The notes: a model not told the origin generated them from the letters alone. A stretch of 64,000 bases of DNA from Yanghanlia caeni (GCA_030733815.1 JAUZQE010000009.1:29755-93754), one strand, 5' to 3'. Counted from the stretch's first letter, positions 8,326-16,897 are shown. Numbers and translations: made by a program.

Positions 8326-9309
8326 TCAGGCCACCCGGTTGACGGGCTCCTTCCCTCCGAAAAAGGCGTCGATCCCTTCGCACAGAAGCCGCCCCATCGC
8401 CACCCGCGTCGCTTCGGTGGCACTGCCGATATGCGGCAACCCGAAGACATTCGGCAGCGTGCGATATGCGGGGTGAATGTCGGGCTCGCCGGCGAACACG
8501 TCGAGGCCCGCCGCGGCCACCTTCCCGGTTTCGAGCGCGGCCACCAGCGCCGCGTCGTCGATGATGTCGCCCCGTGCGATATTGCAGACGATGGCATTGG
8601 CGGGCAGACGTGCAATGATCTCGGCATTGACGAGCCCGCGCGTGCCGGCGTTCGACGGGCACGCCACGCACAGGAAGTCGCTGTGCGCCGCCAGCTGCGC
8701 CAGGCTGTCGTGGTACGTGGCGCCGGCTTCCAGCTCGGGCGCGAGGCGGCTGCGGTTGTGGTAGTGGATTTCCATATCGAAGCCGCGTGCCCGCTTGGCA
8801 ATGGCCCGCCCGATACGCCCCATGCCCAGGATGCCGAGTCGCCGGCCCCATACGTCGACCCCCAGCAACTGCCGCGGCGTCCAGCCGCGCCATTCGCCCG
8901 TACGCACCAGGGCGCTGCTCTCGATCACGCGCCGGGCCGCCCCCAGCATGAGCAGCATCGCCACATCGGCGCACGATTCGCTGAGCACGTCAGGCGTGGC
9001 CAATACGGCAATGCCACGGGCCTTGAGCGCCTCGATGGCAAGGTGCTCCATGCCGATGGAATACGTGCACACCACCCGCACGGAATCGGGCAACTGCGCC
9101 ACGATACGTTCGTCGAGCCGGTCGGTGGCCGTGAGCACCAGTACGTCGTGACCCTGCACACCCTGCAGCAGCTCATCGGAGGTCAGTGTGCGGCCCTTGT
9201 CGTTGGCCGTGGTGGGAAAGCGGTCGAAGAAAACGCGCTGCACGATGTCGGGCAGATCGCACGCCAGGAATACGCGCGGACCACTGGAATTATTCTGCAT
9301 CTCACTCAT
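8326..9309 (-). CDS. D-2-hydroxyacid dehydrogenase (glyoxylate/hydroxypyruvate reductase type)
   Basis: About 327 residues from the ATG at 9309 (MSEMQNN). The protein has GILGMGRIGRAIAKRARGF as the NAD(P)-binding motif, CNIARGDIIDD with the substrate-binding arginine, AGLDVFAGEPDIHP with the catalytic glutamate and LPHIGSATEATR with the catalytic histidine. It therefore reduces 2-oxo acids such as glyoxylate or hydroxypyruvate to D-2-hydroxy acids. The spacing to the aminotransferase gene is about 100 bp and both read leftward, compatible with one transcript. The precise substrate cannot be read from sequence. Confidence 0.88.
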   Translation of the reverse strand: MSEMQNNSSGPRVFLACDLPDIVQRVFFDRFPTTANDKGRTLTSDELLQGVQGHDVLVLTATDRLDERIVAQLPDSVRVVCTYSIGMEHLAIEALKARGIAVLATPDVLSESCADVAMLLMLGAARRVIESSALVRTGEWRGWTPRQLLGVDVWGRRLGILGMGRIGRAIAKRARGFDMEIHYHNRSRLAPELEAGATYHDSLAQLAAHSDFLCVACPSNAGTRGLVNAEIIARLPANAIVCNIARGDIIDDAALVAALETGKVAAAGLDVFAGEPDIHPAYRTLPNVFGLPHIGSATEATRVAMGRLLCEGIDAFFGGKEPVNRVA

Positions 9310-9378
9310 GACGGTACCCTGTTGCAACAGGGCCTAATCGTACCCCGTCCGGCCGGTTCATGACGGTGCCCGAGGTGT

Positions 9379-10137
9379 ATGCTTGCACGCATGCTGCACG
9401 CCGGCCTTCTTGCACTCATCGCCATTTCGGTACTGGTCACGTCGTTCATCTCCGGCGTGTTCGGCATGGCCGGGGGCATGATCCTCATGGGCGTGCTGGT
9501 TGCCATGATGCCGGTTTCGGCCGCCATGGTGCTGCACGGCACGGCCCAGCTCACCTCGAATGGGTGGCGCGCCGTACTGTGGCGCGGCCACATACACTTC
9601 GACATAGTGGGCCGCTTCCTGCTCGGGCTGCTGCTTGCAGGGGTCGTCTTTTACTTCATCGGGTTCATTCCCGATCGCGCGCTGGTGCTCATCGCTCTGG
9701 GCCTCACGCCCTTTCTTGCATTGGCGATTCCGCGCCGCCACGTGCCCCAGGTCACCGACCGCGGTGGCGCGCAGCTGTGCGGGGTGCTGAACACGTCCAT
9801 GCAATTCGTGGCCGGCGTCTCGGGGCCGCTGCTCGACGTTTTCTTCATTCGCACCGAAATGGACCGGCGCGCCGTCGTTGCCACCAAGGCCGCCTGCCAG
9901 GCCTGCGCGCATTTGGCCAAGCTCGTCTACTTCGGCCAGGCGCTCAGTGGCGAGCACCCGGTTCCGGCCGGCGTGATGACCCTCACCGTGGTCGCTGCAA
10001 TGGCCGGCACGAGCCTCAGCAAGTTCATTCTGGAGCGCTTGAGCGACCAGCAGTTCCGGCGCTGGACGCAGACCCTGGTGATGGTGATCGGTGCGGTGTA
10101 CCTGGGCCAGGGAACGTACTTGCTCATCACGCAGTAA
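9379..10137 (+). CDS. TauE/SafE-family membrane exporter
   Basis: A 252-residue, almost wholly hydrophobic protein with seven to eight membrane segments. The duplicated TauE/SafE signature is visible as SGVFGMAGGMILMGVL near residues 26-45 and VAGVSGPLLDVFF near 155-170. Family members export sulfite, sulfoacetate or other small organosulfur anions. The ATG at 9379 has GAGG eight bases upstream. It is transcribed divergently from the 2-hydroxyacid dehydrogenase with about 70 bp between starts. The cargo is unknown here, because no sulfonate-degrading gene is adjacent. Confidence 0.82.
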   Translation: MLARMLHAGLLALIAISVLVTSFISGVFGMAGGMILMGVLVAMMPVSAAMVLHGTAQLTSNGWRAVLWRGHIHFDIVGRFLLGLLLAGVVFYFIGFIPDRALVLIALGLTPFLALAIPRRHVPQVTDRGGAQLCGVLNTSMQFVAGVSGPLLDVFFIRTEMDRRAVVATKAACQACAHLAKLVYFGQALSGEHPVPAGVMTLTVVAAMAGTSLSKFILERLSDQQFRRWTQTLVMVIGAVYLGQGTYLLITQ

Positions 10138-10167
10138 TCGAAATGTCCCGAACCCACTTCCCCAAGC

Positions 10168-10427
10168 CGCAATGCGCATCTCTCGCCATCCGAGCGCACC
10201 GAACATATCATCGATTTCGCGCGCTACGTCACCACGGTTACCCCCTTTTTCGTCCAGCGAACCGTATCAAGCGCGAACCGCGTCAAGACTTCGAGGAGGT
10301 CATACCATTCCTTTGGACATACGGAACGCAAAACAGCGCAGGCCGAACTTGTTTCCAAAAAGTCCCAGCGGGCTCGTACCGCTGGCGGAACAACGGTTTC
10401 ATCGTCATACGTATAGGTTTCATACAT
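10168..10427 (-). pseudogene. N-terminal remnant of a BglII/BstYI-like restriction endonuclease
   Basis: From the ATG at 10427 the minus strand reads MYETYTYDDETVVPPAVRAR, then DFLETSSACAVLRSVCPKEW and YDLLEVLTRFALDTVRW before stopping at 10224. One extra G in the AAAAAGGGGG tract near 10248 would continue it as KKGGNRGDVAREID, then DMFGALGWREMRIA. This helical W-x-D-L...VL..F then GGN..x-A..ID then GW-x-E pattern is what I associate with the N-terminus of BglII/BstYI-family type II restriction enzymes. The catalytic PD-(D/E)XK part is absent because the TauE gene end follows. No methyltransferase lies nearby. The family call is from remembered pattern and should be checked. Confidence 0.45.
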
Positions 10428-10511
10428 GGCTAATATCGCCGAACATTTTGTCACATTCAATGTTAGGCTCCTGCATCGGCGGGAAGCAAGCGTCATGATA
10501 TCGGCGCACCA

Positions 10512-11432
10512 TTAGTCGCGCAGCGGCGGTGCCGTGAACAGACCGCCGGGGGCACGCCGGAACCAGTCCAGCGCCTCGCTCGTGTCAATTCCGTAGGGTT
10601 TCAGGCGTGAAGCAAGCCTGGCGGCATTGGCCTGCAAGACCCCGGGCGCGGGCAGCTCGCCCTTTGCCGCAACGATGACCCGGTTGCCTTCGATGCCCGC
10701 ACGCAGATTGTAGAAATCACCGAACACGGTGGCATACGTGGCCGATTCCCGTTCATTCAGGTGGCTGCGGGTGAACGAATTGGCGACCACCAGGCCCTCG
10801 TCGGAAAGAATGCTGCGCAGCTCCTGCAGGAACTCCACCGTGAGCAGGTGGGCGGGTATATAGTCTGCGTCGAAGGCATCGAGCAGGATCATGTCGTACT
10901 GCAGCCCGCTATCGCGCACCCGTTGCACGTAAGCACGGCCATCTTCCACGAAAACACGCTGCCGCGGCCCCGTTTCGTAGCCAAACCAGGTTTGCGCCAC
11001 CTTCACGACCGCGGGGTCGATCTCCACGCTGTCGATCGTGGCATCGGGCAGCAGCGCGTGAAACGCCGTGGGCAGAGTGCCGCCACCCAACCCGATGATC
11101 AGCACCCTGGCCGGGTCAGGGCGGGCCAGCAGCGCGCTCGTCATCATCCGGGTGTACTCGAACACCATGAAGGGCGGGTCATCCAGACGCATGCATGTCT
11201 GCCGGCCCTCGCCTTTCATTTCAACGAAGTTGATACAGCGTTCGCCGTACTGCTCGAACACCACGACAGGCGCATATTCGGAGGGTTCGACATGCAGCAG
11301 CCGCGGGCGCGCACTGCCGTCGTCGGCCTCCGGGCCCGGAACCGGGGCAAGCGAAAGCGTGGCCAGTACGGCGGCGAGCGCGGCGGCCGCCAGAAACGCC
11401 GGTCGAGCGGGCGTGCGGAACTTCGGTTTCAT
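10512..11432 (-). CDS. spermidine-synthase-like methyltransferase-fold protein
   Basis: About 306 residues from the ATG at 11432, which has AGGA eight bases upstream. The protein starts with a hydrophobic N-terminus (ARPAFLAAAALAAVLATLSL), a signal peptide or anchor. It then has a Rossmann methyltransferase core: VLIIGLGGGTLPTAFHALLP (aminopropyl-donor or SAM site), IDSVEIDPAVVKVA, VFVEDGRAYVQ and MILLDAFDADYIPAHL. These are the motifs of spermidine/spermine synthases, but the hydrophobic start indicates a membrane or periplasmic paralogue rather than housekeeping SpeE. Polyamine synthesis is therefore not assured. It is divergent from the CoA-transferase gene. Confidence 0.75.
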   Translation of the reverse strand: MKPKFRTPARPAFLAAAALAAVLATLSLAPVPGPEADDGSARPRLLHVEPSEYAPVVVFEQYGERCINFVEMKGEGRQTCMRLDDPPFMVFEYTRMMTSALLARPDPARVLIIGLGGGTLPTAFHALLPDATIDSVEIDPAVVKVAQTWFGYETGPRQRVFVEDGRAYVQRVRDSGLQYDMILLDAFDADYIPAHLLTVEFLQELRSILSDEGLVVANSFTRSHLNERESATYATVFGDFYNLRAGIEGNRVIVAAKGELPAPGVLQANAARLASRLKPYGIDTSEALDWFRRAPGGLFTAPPLRD

Positions 11433-11611
11433 TGCTATCCTGTGCCCCGCCCCGCGTGGGCCGGCGGGCGTGGGCGTATGAGATTCACAGTGTTTCATAC
11501 CTGCCGCGCAGTGTCGATCAGGGCGCAGCGCATGCCGCCCGACGCGCGTGCATGTGTCCGCTCGTACTACCATTACGCCTTGGCGCCAGCACACGTACAG
11601 GAGAACAACGC

Positions 11612-12811
11612 ATGTCGAGCCAGATTCTGGCAGGAATACGGGTGATTGAACTGGGGCAGCTCATTGCCGGCCCCTTTGCCGCAAAGACGCTCGCTGATTT
11701 CGGCGCCGACGTCATCAAGATCGAGCCGCCGGGTCTGGGCGATCCGCTGCGCAAATGGCGCCTGCTGCACGAGGGCACGTCGGTCTGGTGGGAAGCGCAA
11801 TCGCGCAGCAAAAAGTCCGTATGCGTCGACCTGCGTCAGCAGGAAGGCCAGGACATCGTGCGCGAACTGGCCCGCGATGCCGACGTGCTGATCGAAAATT
11901 TCCGGCCCGGAACCATGGAAAAATGGGGGTTGTCGTGGGAGACGCTCCACGAACTGAACCCGCGGCTGATCATGCTGCGCATCTCGGGCTACGGGCAGAC
12001 CGGGCCGCGCGCGAGCGAACCGGGATTCGCCGCCATTGGCGAAGCGTTTGCGGGCATCCGCTACCTGAACGGCGAGCCGGGCCGGGCCCCGGTGCGCGCG
12101 GGCCTGTCGCTGGGCGATACGATCGCCGGCCTGCACGGCGCGCTGGGCGTGCTGCTGGCGCTGTACCAGCGCGATGCACGGGGCGGCACAGGGCAGATGA
12201 TCGACGCGGCCCTGTACGAAAGCCTGTTCAACCTTACCGAGAGCCTGCTGCCCGAGTACTCCGCGTTTGGCGTCGTGCGCGAGCCCGCCGGCGCAGCGCT
12301 ACCGGGCATCGCACCATCGAACGCCTACCGCTGCCGCGACGGCAGCTACGTGCTGATTGCGGGCAACGGCGACACCATTTTCCAGCGCCTGATGCACTGC
12401 ATCGGCCGCCCGGATCTGGCGAACGACCCGGAACTCGCGCATAACGACGGGCGGGTGGCACGCGTTCAGGAAATCGACGCGGCAATCGAAGCCTGGACCA
12501 TGGAGCAATCCGACATCGATTCCATGCTCGAACAGCTCAAGGCCGCCCGCGTACCCTCGGGCCGCATCTATTCGGTTCGCGAGATCGCAGACGACCCGCA
12601 TTACCGCGCACGCGACGCCATCACCCGACTGCAGGCGGCCAGCGGCATCGAGGTCGAGATGCCGGCCATCTTTCCCAAACTGTCCGGGAACCCGGGCGCC
12701 ATCGCGCATCGTGCGCCCACCCTCGGCGAACACACCGACGCGGTGCTGCAGGAAGCGGGTTTCGACGCCGCCACCATTGCCGACCTGCGCCGCCGTGGCA
12801 TTCTGGCCTGA
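11612..12811 (+). CDS. CaiB/BaiF-family CoA transferase
   Basis: About 399 residues from the ATG at 11612, preceded by CAGGAGA. It is a class III CoA transferase: ELGQLIAGPFAAKTLADFGADVIKIEPP at the N-terminus, NFRPGTMEKWGLSWETLH, MLRISGYGQTGP, and the catalytic aspartate in LSLGDTIAGLHGALGVLLAL near residue 169. Such enzymes move CoA between acids such as formate, oxalate, succinate, carnitine or aromatic acids. Neighbouring genes do not reveal the substrate. It is distinct from the second CaiB-type gene at 21139-22377. Confidence 0.88.
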   Translation: MSSQILAGIRVIELGQLIAGPFAAKTLADFGADVIKIEPPGLGDPLRKWRLLHEGTSVWWEAQSRSKKSVCVDLRQQEGQDIVRELARDADVLIENFRPGTMEKWGLSWETLHELNPRLIMLRISGYGQTGPRASEPGFAAIGEAFAGIRYLNGEPGRAPVRAGLSLGDTIAGLHGALGVLLALYQRDARGGTGQMIDAALYESLFNLTESLLPEYSAFGVVREPAGAALPGIAPSNAYRCRDGSYVLIAGNGDTIFQRLMHCIGRPDLANDPELAHNDGRVARVQEIDAAIEAWTMEQSDIDSMLEQLKAARVPSGRIYSVREIADDPHYRARDAITRLQAASGIEVEMPAIFPKLSGNPGAIAHRAPTLGEHTDAVLQEAGFDAATIADLRRRGILA

Positions 12812-12986
12812 CACCGCCTACAAGCGACCGCACGCGAGCCCGGAACGCGCGCACCGAACACGCCACTGCGCAAGCACGCTGCAGGAGCGTACGCCTGGAA
12901 CGGAACAGCGCTTGCTGCACCGCACGCATCGGGCGAGCGCCGGCCGGCTCACGGCAGGCGCGACGCCATCACCTTCGGAGCGTGAA

Positions 12987-13409
12987 ATGCCTATTGCCAC
13001 TCAAACCCGTACGTGCACGGTTACCACAATGCAGCACCTGCTTGCCGTCGTCTTCCTTCTGGCGGCGCTTTTTACCCTGCCCCAGGCAAACGCTGCCACC
13101 GTGGGAGGCGAAACCGACAAGCCCATGGTGGAGTACCTGCTCGACGCGCTGGCCGAGGACGATTACCAGCGCTTCATCAGCCGCGGCACCCCCGCATTCG
13201 CGGGCATAGGCGAAGACGATTTCAGGCAGGTGAGTGCCACCGTTGCGCCGCGCCTTCAACAGGGGTATACCATCAAGCATCTCGGCAACCTGCGCCAGCA
13301 GGGCCGCGATATTTCGGTATGGAAGATCAGCTTCGCCGACGACGGTGACGACCTTCTGGCTACCCTGAACGTTACGGAGGGCCGCGTGGGCGGCTTCTTC
13401 CTTCGATAA
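12987..13409 (+). CDS. small secreted protein of unknown function (DUF3887-like)
   Basis: A 140-residue protein from the ATG at 12987, which has GGAG nine bases upstream. Residues 16-36 (QHLLAVVFLLAALFTLPQANA) form a signal peptide ending in AxA. The mature part is a compact alpha/beta domain with VEYLLDALAEDDYQRFIS, IKHLGNLRQQGRDISVWKISF and LLATLNVTEGRVGGFFLR. This arrangement resembles the small DUF3887-type cystatin-like fold seen in periplasmic proteins; that comparison is tentative. It lies 15 bp upstream of the EcsC gene and probably shares its transcript. Confidence 0.65.
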   Translation: MPIATQTRTCTVTTMQHLLAVVFLLAALFTLPQANAATVGGETDKPMVEYLLDALAEDDYQRFISRGTPAFAGIGEDDFRQVSATVAPRLQQGYTIKHLGNLRQQGRDISVWKISFADDGDDLLATLNVTEGRVGGFFLR

Positions 13410-13423
13410 GACACGCTGCTCAG

Positions 13424-14275
13424 ATGCTCACCGACCACCCTGACGACCTGCGGGCGCTCGAAGCCGCCGTGGCGCTGCTGGAAGCGCCCTCGCTGACCAT
13501 CCGGCTGGCCAACATGGTGGGCACCCCCGTGGAATGGGCGCTCGACCGCCTTCCGGGCAGCAGTGCACAGAAGATTCAGAAAGCCATTCATGCGGCGCTG
13601 AAAAAGGCCGTTTCGGGGGCGCTGCTCACCATGGACGAGAAGACCGCCGGCGGCGCGCGACCACGGACGCACACCGCCATGGTGGCGGCCTCGGGGGCCA
13701 TGGGCGGCTTTTTCGGGCTGACGGGCACGCTGGTGGAACTGCCGGTCACCACCACGCTCATCATGCGTTCGGTGGCCGATATCGCCCGCGCGGAAGGCTT
13801 TGCGCTGTCAGACCCGATCGTGCAGGCGGAATGCGTCCAGGTGTTTGCCCTGGGCGGGCGCTCGCCGGATGATGACGCCGCCGACTCGGCGTATTACGCC
13901 ACGCGCGTGGGGCTATCGGAAATCGCCAAGGAAACCGGCAAGGCCCTGGTCGAGGCGGCCACGGGGCATGCCACCCGGCACGCCGCCCAGGGGCTGTTCC
14001 AGGGCATGCAGCTCACCCCGAGCCAGACGGCGTCGTGGCTTGCGCAAATCATCGAAACCGTGGCGCAACGCTTCGGAGTCAAGGTCACGGAAAAATTCGC
14101 GCTGCAGGCCGCGCCGGTGCTGGGCGCGGTGAGCGGCGCCGCAATCAACGCCATGTTCATTTCGCACTATCAGAACATGGCGCGCGGCCATTTCACCGTG
14201 AGACGGCTGGAACGGGCGTATGGCGAACGCGAAGTACGGGATGCGTACGCCACGATACAGGCGCGCTTGAACTGA
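13424..14275 (+). CDS. EcsC-family protein
   Basis: A 283-residue protein with the EcsC signature: TAMVAASGAMGGFFGLTGTLVELPVTTTLIMRSVADIAR at about 84-122, followed by CVQVFALGGRSPDD and a C-terminal alanine/glycine-rich helical region (APVLGAVSGAAINAMFI). EcsC domains are weakly membrane-associated; Bacillus EcsC lies next to an ABC transporter and affects secretion, but a biochemical function is not known. It follows the small secreted protein by 15 bp and is followed by the parvulin gene after about 80 bp, so a role at the cell envelope is a reasonable guess. Confidence 0.78.
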   Translation: MLTDHPDDLRALEAAVALLEAPSLTIRLANMVGTPVEWALDRLPGSSAQKIQKAIHAALKKAVSGALLTMDEKTAGGARPRTHTAMVAASGAMGGFFGLTGTLVELPVTTTLIMRSVADIARAEGFALSDPIVQAECVQVFALGGRSPDDDAADSAYYATRVGLSEIAKETGKALVEAATGHATRHAAQGLFQGMQLTPSQTASWLAQIIETVAQRFGVKVTEKFALQAAPVLGAVSGAAINAMFISHYQNMARGHFTVRRLERAYGEREVRDAYATIQARLN

Positions 14276-14357
14276 GCCCATGCAGGGCCGCCCTGGCGTA
14301 TGCCGCAACAAAGTGCGTTAACCTGTGGTCTTGAAGAACCCCAATCAGGAGCAACCC

Positions 14358-14639
14358 ATGGCAAGAGCCTCTGCACGTCATATCCTCGTCGACTCCGAAG
14401 CCAAGTGCAACGAGCTGAAGCAGGCCATCGAAAACGGTGCCGACTTCGCACAGGTCGCGAAAGAACATTCCAGCTGCCCCTCGAGCCGCGACGGCGGCGC
14501 ACTCGGCAATTTCGGCCGCGGCGAGATGGTGCGCGAATTCGACGAAGTCGTATTCAGCGCACCCATCGGCGTGGTGCAGGGGCCGGTGCGCACGCAGTTC
14601 GGCTACCACCTCGTCGAGGTCACGGAGCGCACCGACTGA
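14358..14639 (+). CDS. parvulin-type peptidyl-prolyl isomerase (PpiC-like)
   Basis: A 93-residue single-domain parvulin from the ATG at 14358, preceded by CAGGAGC. It shows ARASARHILVDSEAKCNELK, then ADFAQVAKEHSSCPSSRDGGALGNF and FGYHLVEVTERTD, the usual rotamase strand-helix-loop order with both histidine positions (ARHIL and GYHLV). There is no signal peptide, so it acts in the cytoplasm like E. coli PpiC. It catalyses cis-trans isomerisation of prolyl bonds. It is followed by a long GC-rich palindrome likely to end the transcript. Confidence 0.9.
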   Translation: MARASARHILVDSEAKCNELKQAIENGADFAQVAKEHSSCPSSRDGGALGNFGRGEMVREFDEVVFSAPIGVVQGPVRTQFGYHLVEVTERTD

Positions 14640-14668
14640 GTGCCGCCACAGCGTCTTGCTACACTGGT

Positions 14669-14692
14669 CGTACGGGCCCGCGGGCCCGTACG
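14669..14692. repeat. perfect 24-bp palindrome, candidate terminator or operator
   Basis: The half-site CGTACGGGCCCG is followed directly by its exact inverse, giving an uninterrupted 24-bp palindrome between the parvulin stop and the response-regulator gene. There is no loop and only a weak T-rich tail, so it is not a textbook intrinsic terminator. Its position 30 bp before a two-component operon also allows a regulator-binding role. Confidence 0.6.
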
Positions 14693-14722
14693 TTCGTTCA
14701 GTGAAGGAGGACGTGAACATTG

Positions 14723-15451
14723 ATGTGGAACTGCCTCATCATTGAGGACGACCGCGAGAACGCCCATTACATTGCTGAGGGATTCCGCGAACTGGGCCAC
14801 TGGCCGGTAATCTGCCACGATGGCGTCGAAGGCCTGGAACGTGCGTCGTCCGAAACGTGGGACCTGATCATTCTTGATCGCATGCTGCCCAATCAGGTCG
14901 ACGGGCTGTCGATCCTGACGCGCCTTCGGGCGGTGGGCATCAAGACCCCCGTCATCGTGCTGAGTGCGCTCACCGCGCTCGATGAACGGGTGAAGGGGCT
15001 CAAGCTGGGCGGCGACGACTACCTTACCAAGCCCTTTGCCCTCATAGAACTGCTTACCCGCGCCGAAGCCCTGGTGCGCCGCTCGCGAAGCAGCCGCACC
15101 GAACGCGTGCTGGAGTACGCCGATCTGCGCTACGACCTGACGATCCCCCGCATTACCCGAGGCGGAAAGGTGCTGGCCCTGCAACCGCGCGAATGCCGTC
15201 TGCTCGCCTACATGATGACCCACCCGGAGCAGGCGCTCACACGCGCGATGCTGCTGGGCGCGGTATGGGGCTACCAGTTCAACCCGCAAACCAACGTCAT
15301 CGACGCCACGGTCAGCCGCCTGCGGCAGAAGATCGACGGCGGTCACCCCAACCCGCTCATCCACACGGTGCGCGGCGTCGGGTACCGGTTCTCGACCCAC
15401 CCCGACGGCCGCCCGGCGACGTCGCGCGACGAAGTCCTGCATGCCGGTTAG
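14723..15451 (+). CDS. tctD: OmpR-family response regulator (TctD-like)
   Basis: About 242 residues. The receiver domain has the acidic pair IIEDD near residues 7-10, phosphoacceptor aspartate in LIILDRMLPN, switch threonine/serine in VIVLSAL and conserved lysine in DDYLTKPF. The C-terminal winged helix carries LQPRECRLLAYMM, VWGYQFNPQTNVIDATVSRLRQKID and HTVRGVGYRF. An AGGAGG lies upstream; the ATG at 14723 or the TTG at 14720 could start it. The cognate kinase follows with an 11-bp overlap, and TctBA genes lie just beyond. The pair is therefore probably TctDE, controlling carboxylate uptake (inference from context). Confidence 0.85.
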   Translation: MWNCLIIEDDRENAHYIAEGFRELGHWPVICHDGVEGLERASSETWDLIILDRMLPNQVDGLSILTRLRAVGIKTPVIVLSALTALDERVKGLKLGGDDYLTKPFALIELLTRAEALVRRSRSSRTERVLEYADLRYDLTIPRITRGGKVLALQPRECRLLAYMMTHPEQALTRAMLLGAVWGYQFNPQTNVIDATVSRLRQKIDGGHPNPLIHTVRGVGYRFSTHPDGRPATSRDEVLHAG

Positions 15452-16850
15452 CGGTCTTCTGAAGGGCTGGCAGCGGCTGTGGGGGTCGGTGGCCTTCCGC
15501 CTGACGCTGAACTACAGCCTTCTGGCCGCCGGCACCACCGCTTTTCTCCTCATCTTCGCCTACGGGAAGATCGTGGACCTGTTGCAGGTGCAGTACGCGC
15601 GTCAGGTCACGCAGGCGGCACACCGGCTCATGGTGCAGCACGAGCTGTACGGCCTCGCAGGCCTGCAGGCGGAAATCGAGCAGCTGCTGGGCGACCAGAC
15701 CGACATCGACGTGGAAATGTATTTGCTTTCGGGGCCCGGCGGTACGCCCGTTGCGGGCAATCTCGAGCTGCTGCCGGTGACCGACGACGCCACGCCCTAC
15801 CCCGCGATCGACCTGCTGCGTGAAGCGCACGAAGTGCCGCTGCTGCTGAACGTGCTGCGCAACGGTACGGCCGTCACGGGTCTGCTCACCCTGCGCGATC
15901 TGCCGGGCGGCAGCGTTCTGGTGGTCGGGCGCGACATTGCCGACATGCGCGAGATCCAGTCGCTGATCGGCAACGCGGTGATTGCCACGACCCTGGTGGG
16001 CGTGTTTCTGGTACTGGTGGGCACCACCATCTTTCGTCGCGAATTGCGACACCGCGTGGAGGCCATTCGCGATACGGCATTGCGCGTCGGCACCGGTGAA
16101 CTGACGCGGCGCGTTCCCGATGCGCGCGAGGTGGACGAATTCGTGCAGCTGCGCTACGACATCAATCACATGCTCGATCGCATCGAGATCCTGATGACCG
16201 GGGTGCGCAACGTGTCGGACGCCATTGCCCACAATCTGCGCACACCGCTGGCACGGGCGCTCGGGCAGCTGGATGCGGCCAGGCGTGCCGATCACGACGC
16301 CGAGACGCGCCGGGCGGCACTGGACGCCGCCTCGGCCGAATTGCATGACCTGATCACCGTATCCGAAAAGTTGCTGCTCATCGCCGAAGCGGAATCGGGT
16401 GTGCGCCGCCAGAGCTTTTCGCGCGTCTCGCTGCGCACGCTGGTGGAAGACATTGTCGAGCTTTACGAGCCCGTCGCCACCGAAAGCGGCATCCGCCTGC
16501 AGTACCGGGCCGACGACGTCAGCATCGATGCCGACGCCGACCTGCTGGCAAGCGCACTGACCAACCTCATCGACAACGCATTCAAGTACGCCGGGCCCGG
16601 CGCCCGCATCGTGCTGCGCGTGAAGCGTGACGGCGATACCGCCCGCCTCGTCATTCGCGACGACGGGCCGGGTGTGCCCGACGACCACCTCGAGAAGCTG
16701 GGCACCCGGTTTCACCGCGTGACCCCGGACGTGCCGGGCTACGGTCTGGGCCTGGCTTCCGTCAGGGCCGTGGTCTCGCTGCATGGCGGGCACATCACGT
16801 TCAGCAACGCGCGGCCGGGGCTGCGCGTAGAGATCACCCTGCCACGCTGA
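15441..16850 (+). CDS. tctE: sensor histidine kinase (TctE-like)
   Basis: A 469-residue membrane kinase. The first membrane helix spans about residues 20-42 and the periplasmic sensor about 45-175. The second helix (AVIATTLVGVFLVLVGTTIF) is followed by a HAMP linker with TGELTRRVPDAREVDEF. The H-box is DAIAHNLRTPLAR with the phosphorylated histidine. The N-box NLIDNAFKYA, G1 box RDDGPGVPDD and G2 box YGLGLASVRAVV complete the ATPase domain. It overlaps the response-regulator gene by 11 bp. The periplasmic domain presumably senses the ligand transported by the adjacent TctBA proteins; the ligand is not readable from sequence. Confidence 0.87.
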   Translation: MPVSGLLKGWQRLWGSVAFRLTLNYSLLAAGTTAFLLIFAYGKIVDLLQVQYARQVTQAAHRLMVQHELYGLAGLQAEIEQLLGDQTDIDVEMYLLSGPGGTPVAGNLELLPVTDDATPYPAIDLLREAHEVPLLLNVLRNGTAVTGLLTLRDLPGGSVLVVGRDIADMREIQSLIGNAVIATTLVGVFLVLVGTTIFRRELRHRVEAIRDTALRVGTGELTRRVPDAREVDEFVQLRYDINHMLDRIEILMTGVRNVSDAIAHNLRTPLARALGQLDAARRADHDAETRRAALDAASAELHDLITVSEKLLLIAEAESGVRRQSFSRVSLRTLVEDIVELYEPVATESGIRLQYRADDVSIDADADLLASALTNLIDNAFKYAGPGARIVLRVKRDGDTARLVIRDDGPGVPDDHLEKLGTRFHRVTPDVPGYGLGLASVRAVVSLHGGHITFSNARPGLRVEITLPR

Positions 16851-16869
16851 ATTGCCTGCACCGCCGAAC

Positions 16870-16897
16870 ATTACCGAACGGTAATGTTTTCGTAATG
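16870..16897 (+). promoter_or_regulatory. candidate TctD-binding site before tctBA
   Basis: Two GTAATG hexamers start at 16881 and 16892, exactly 11 bp apart, as expected for head-to-tail OmpR/PhoB-type dimers. The first also forms an inverted repeat with ATTACC at 16870-16875 (ATTACC-GAAC-GGTAAT). The site is 65 bp before tctB and 20 bp after the kinase gene. The repeats are seen directly; the regulator assignment is inferred. Confidence 0.55.

Noticed and set aside
9358..10206. 282-codon minus-strand frame continuing the restriction-enzyme remnant
   Set aside because: Only its first 15 or so residues (MFGALGWREMRIA) fit the remnant. The remainder is antisense to the TauE-type exporter and lacks any endonuclease motif.
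15357..16871. 504-codon open frame on the minus strand
   Set aside because: It mirrors the sensor histidine kinase gene, which has complete H, N and G boxes. The antisense product has no family features.
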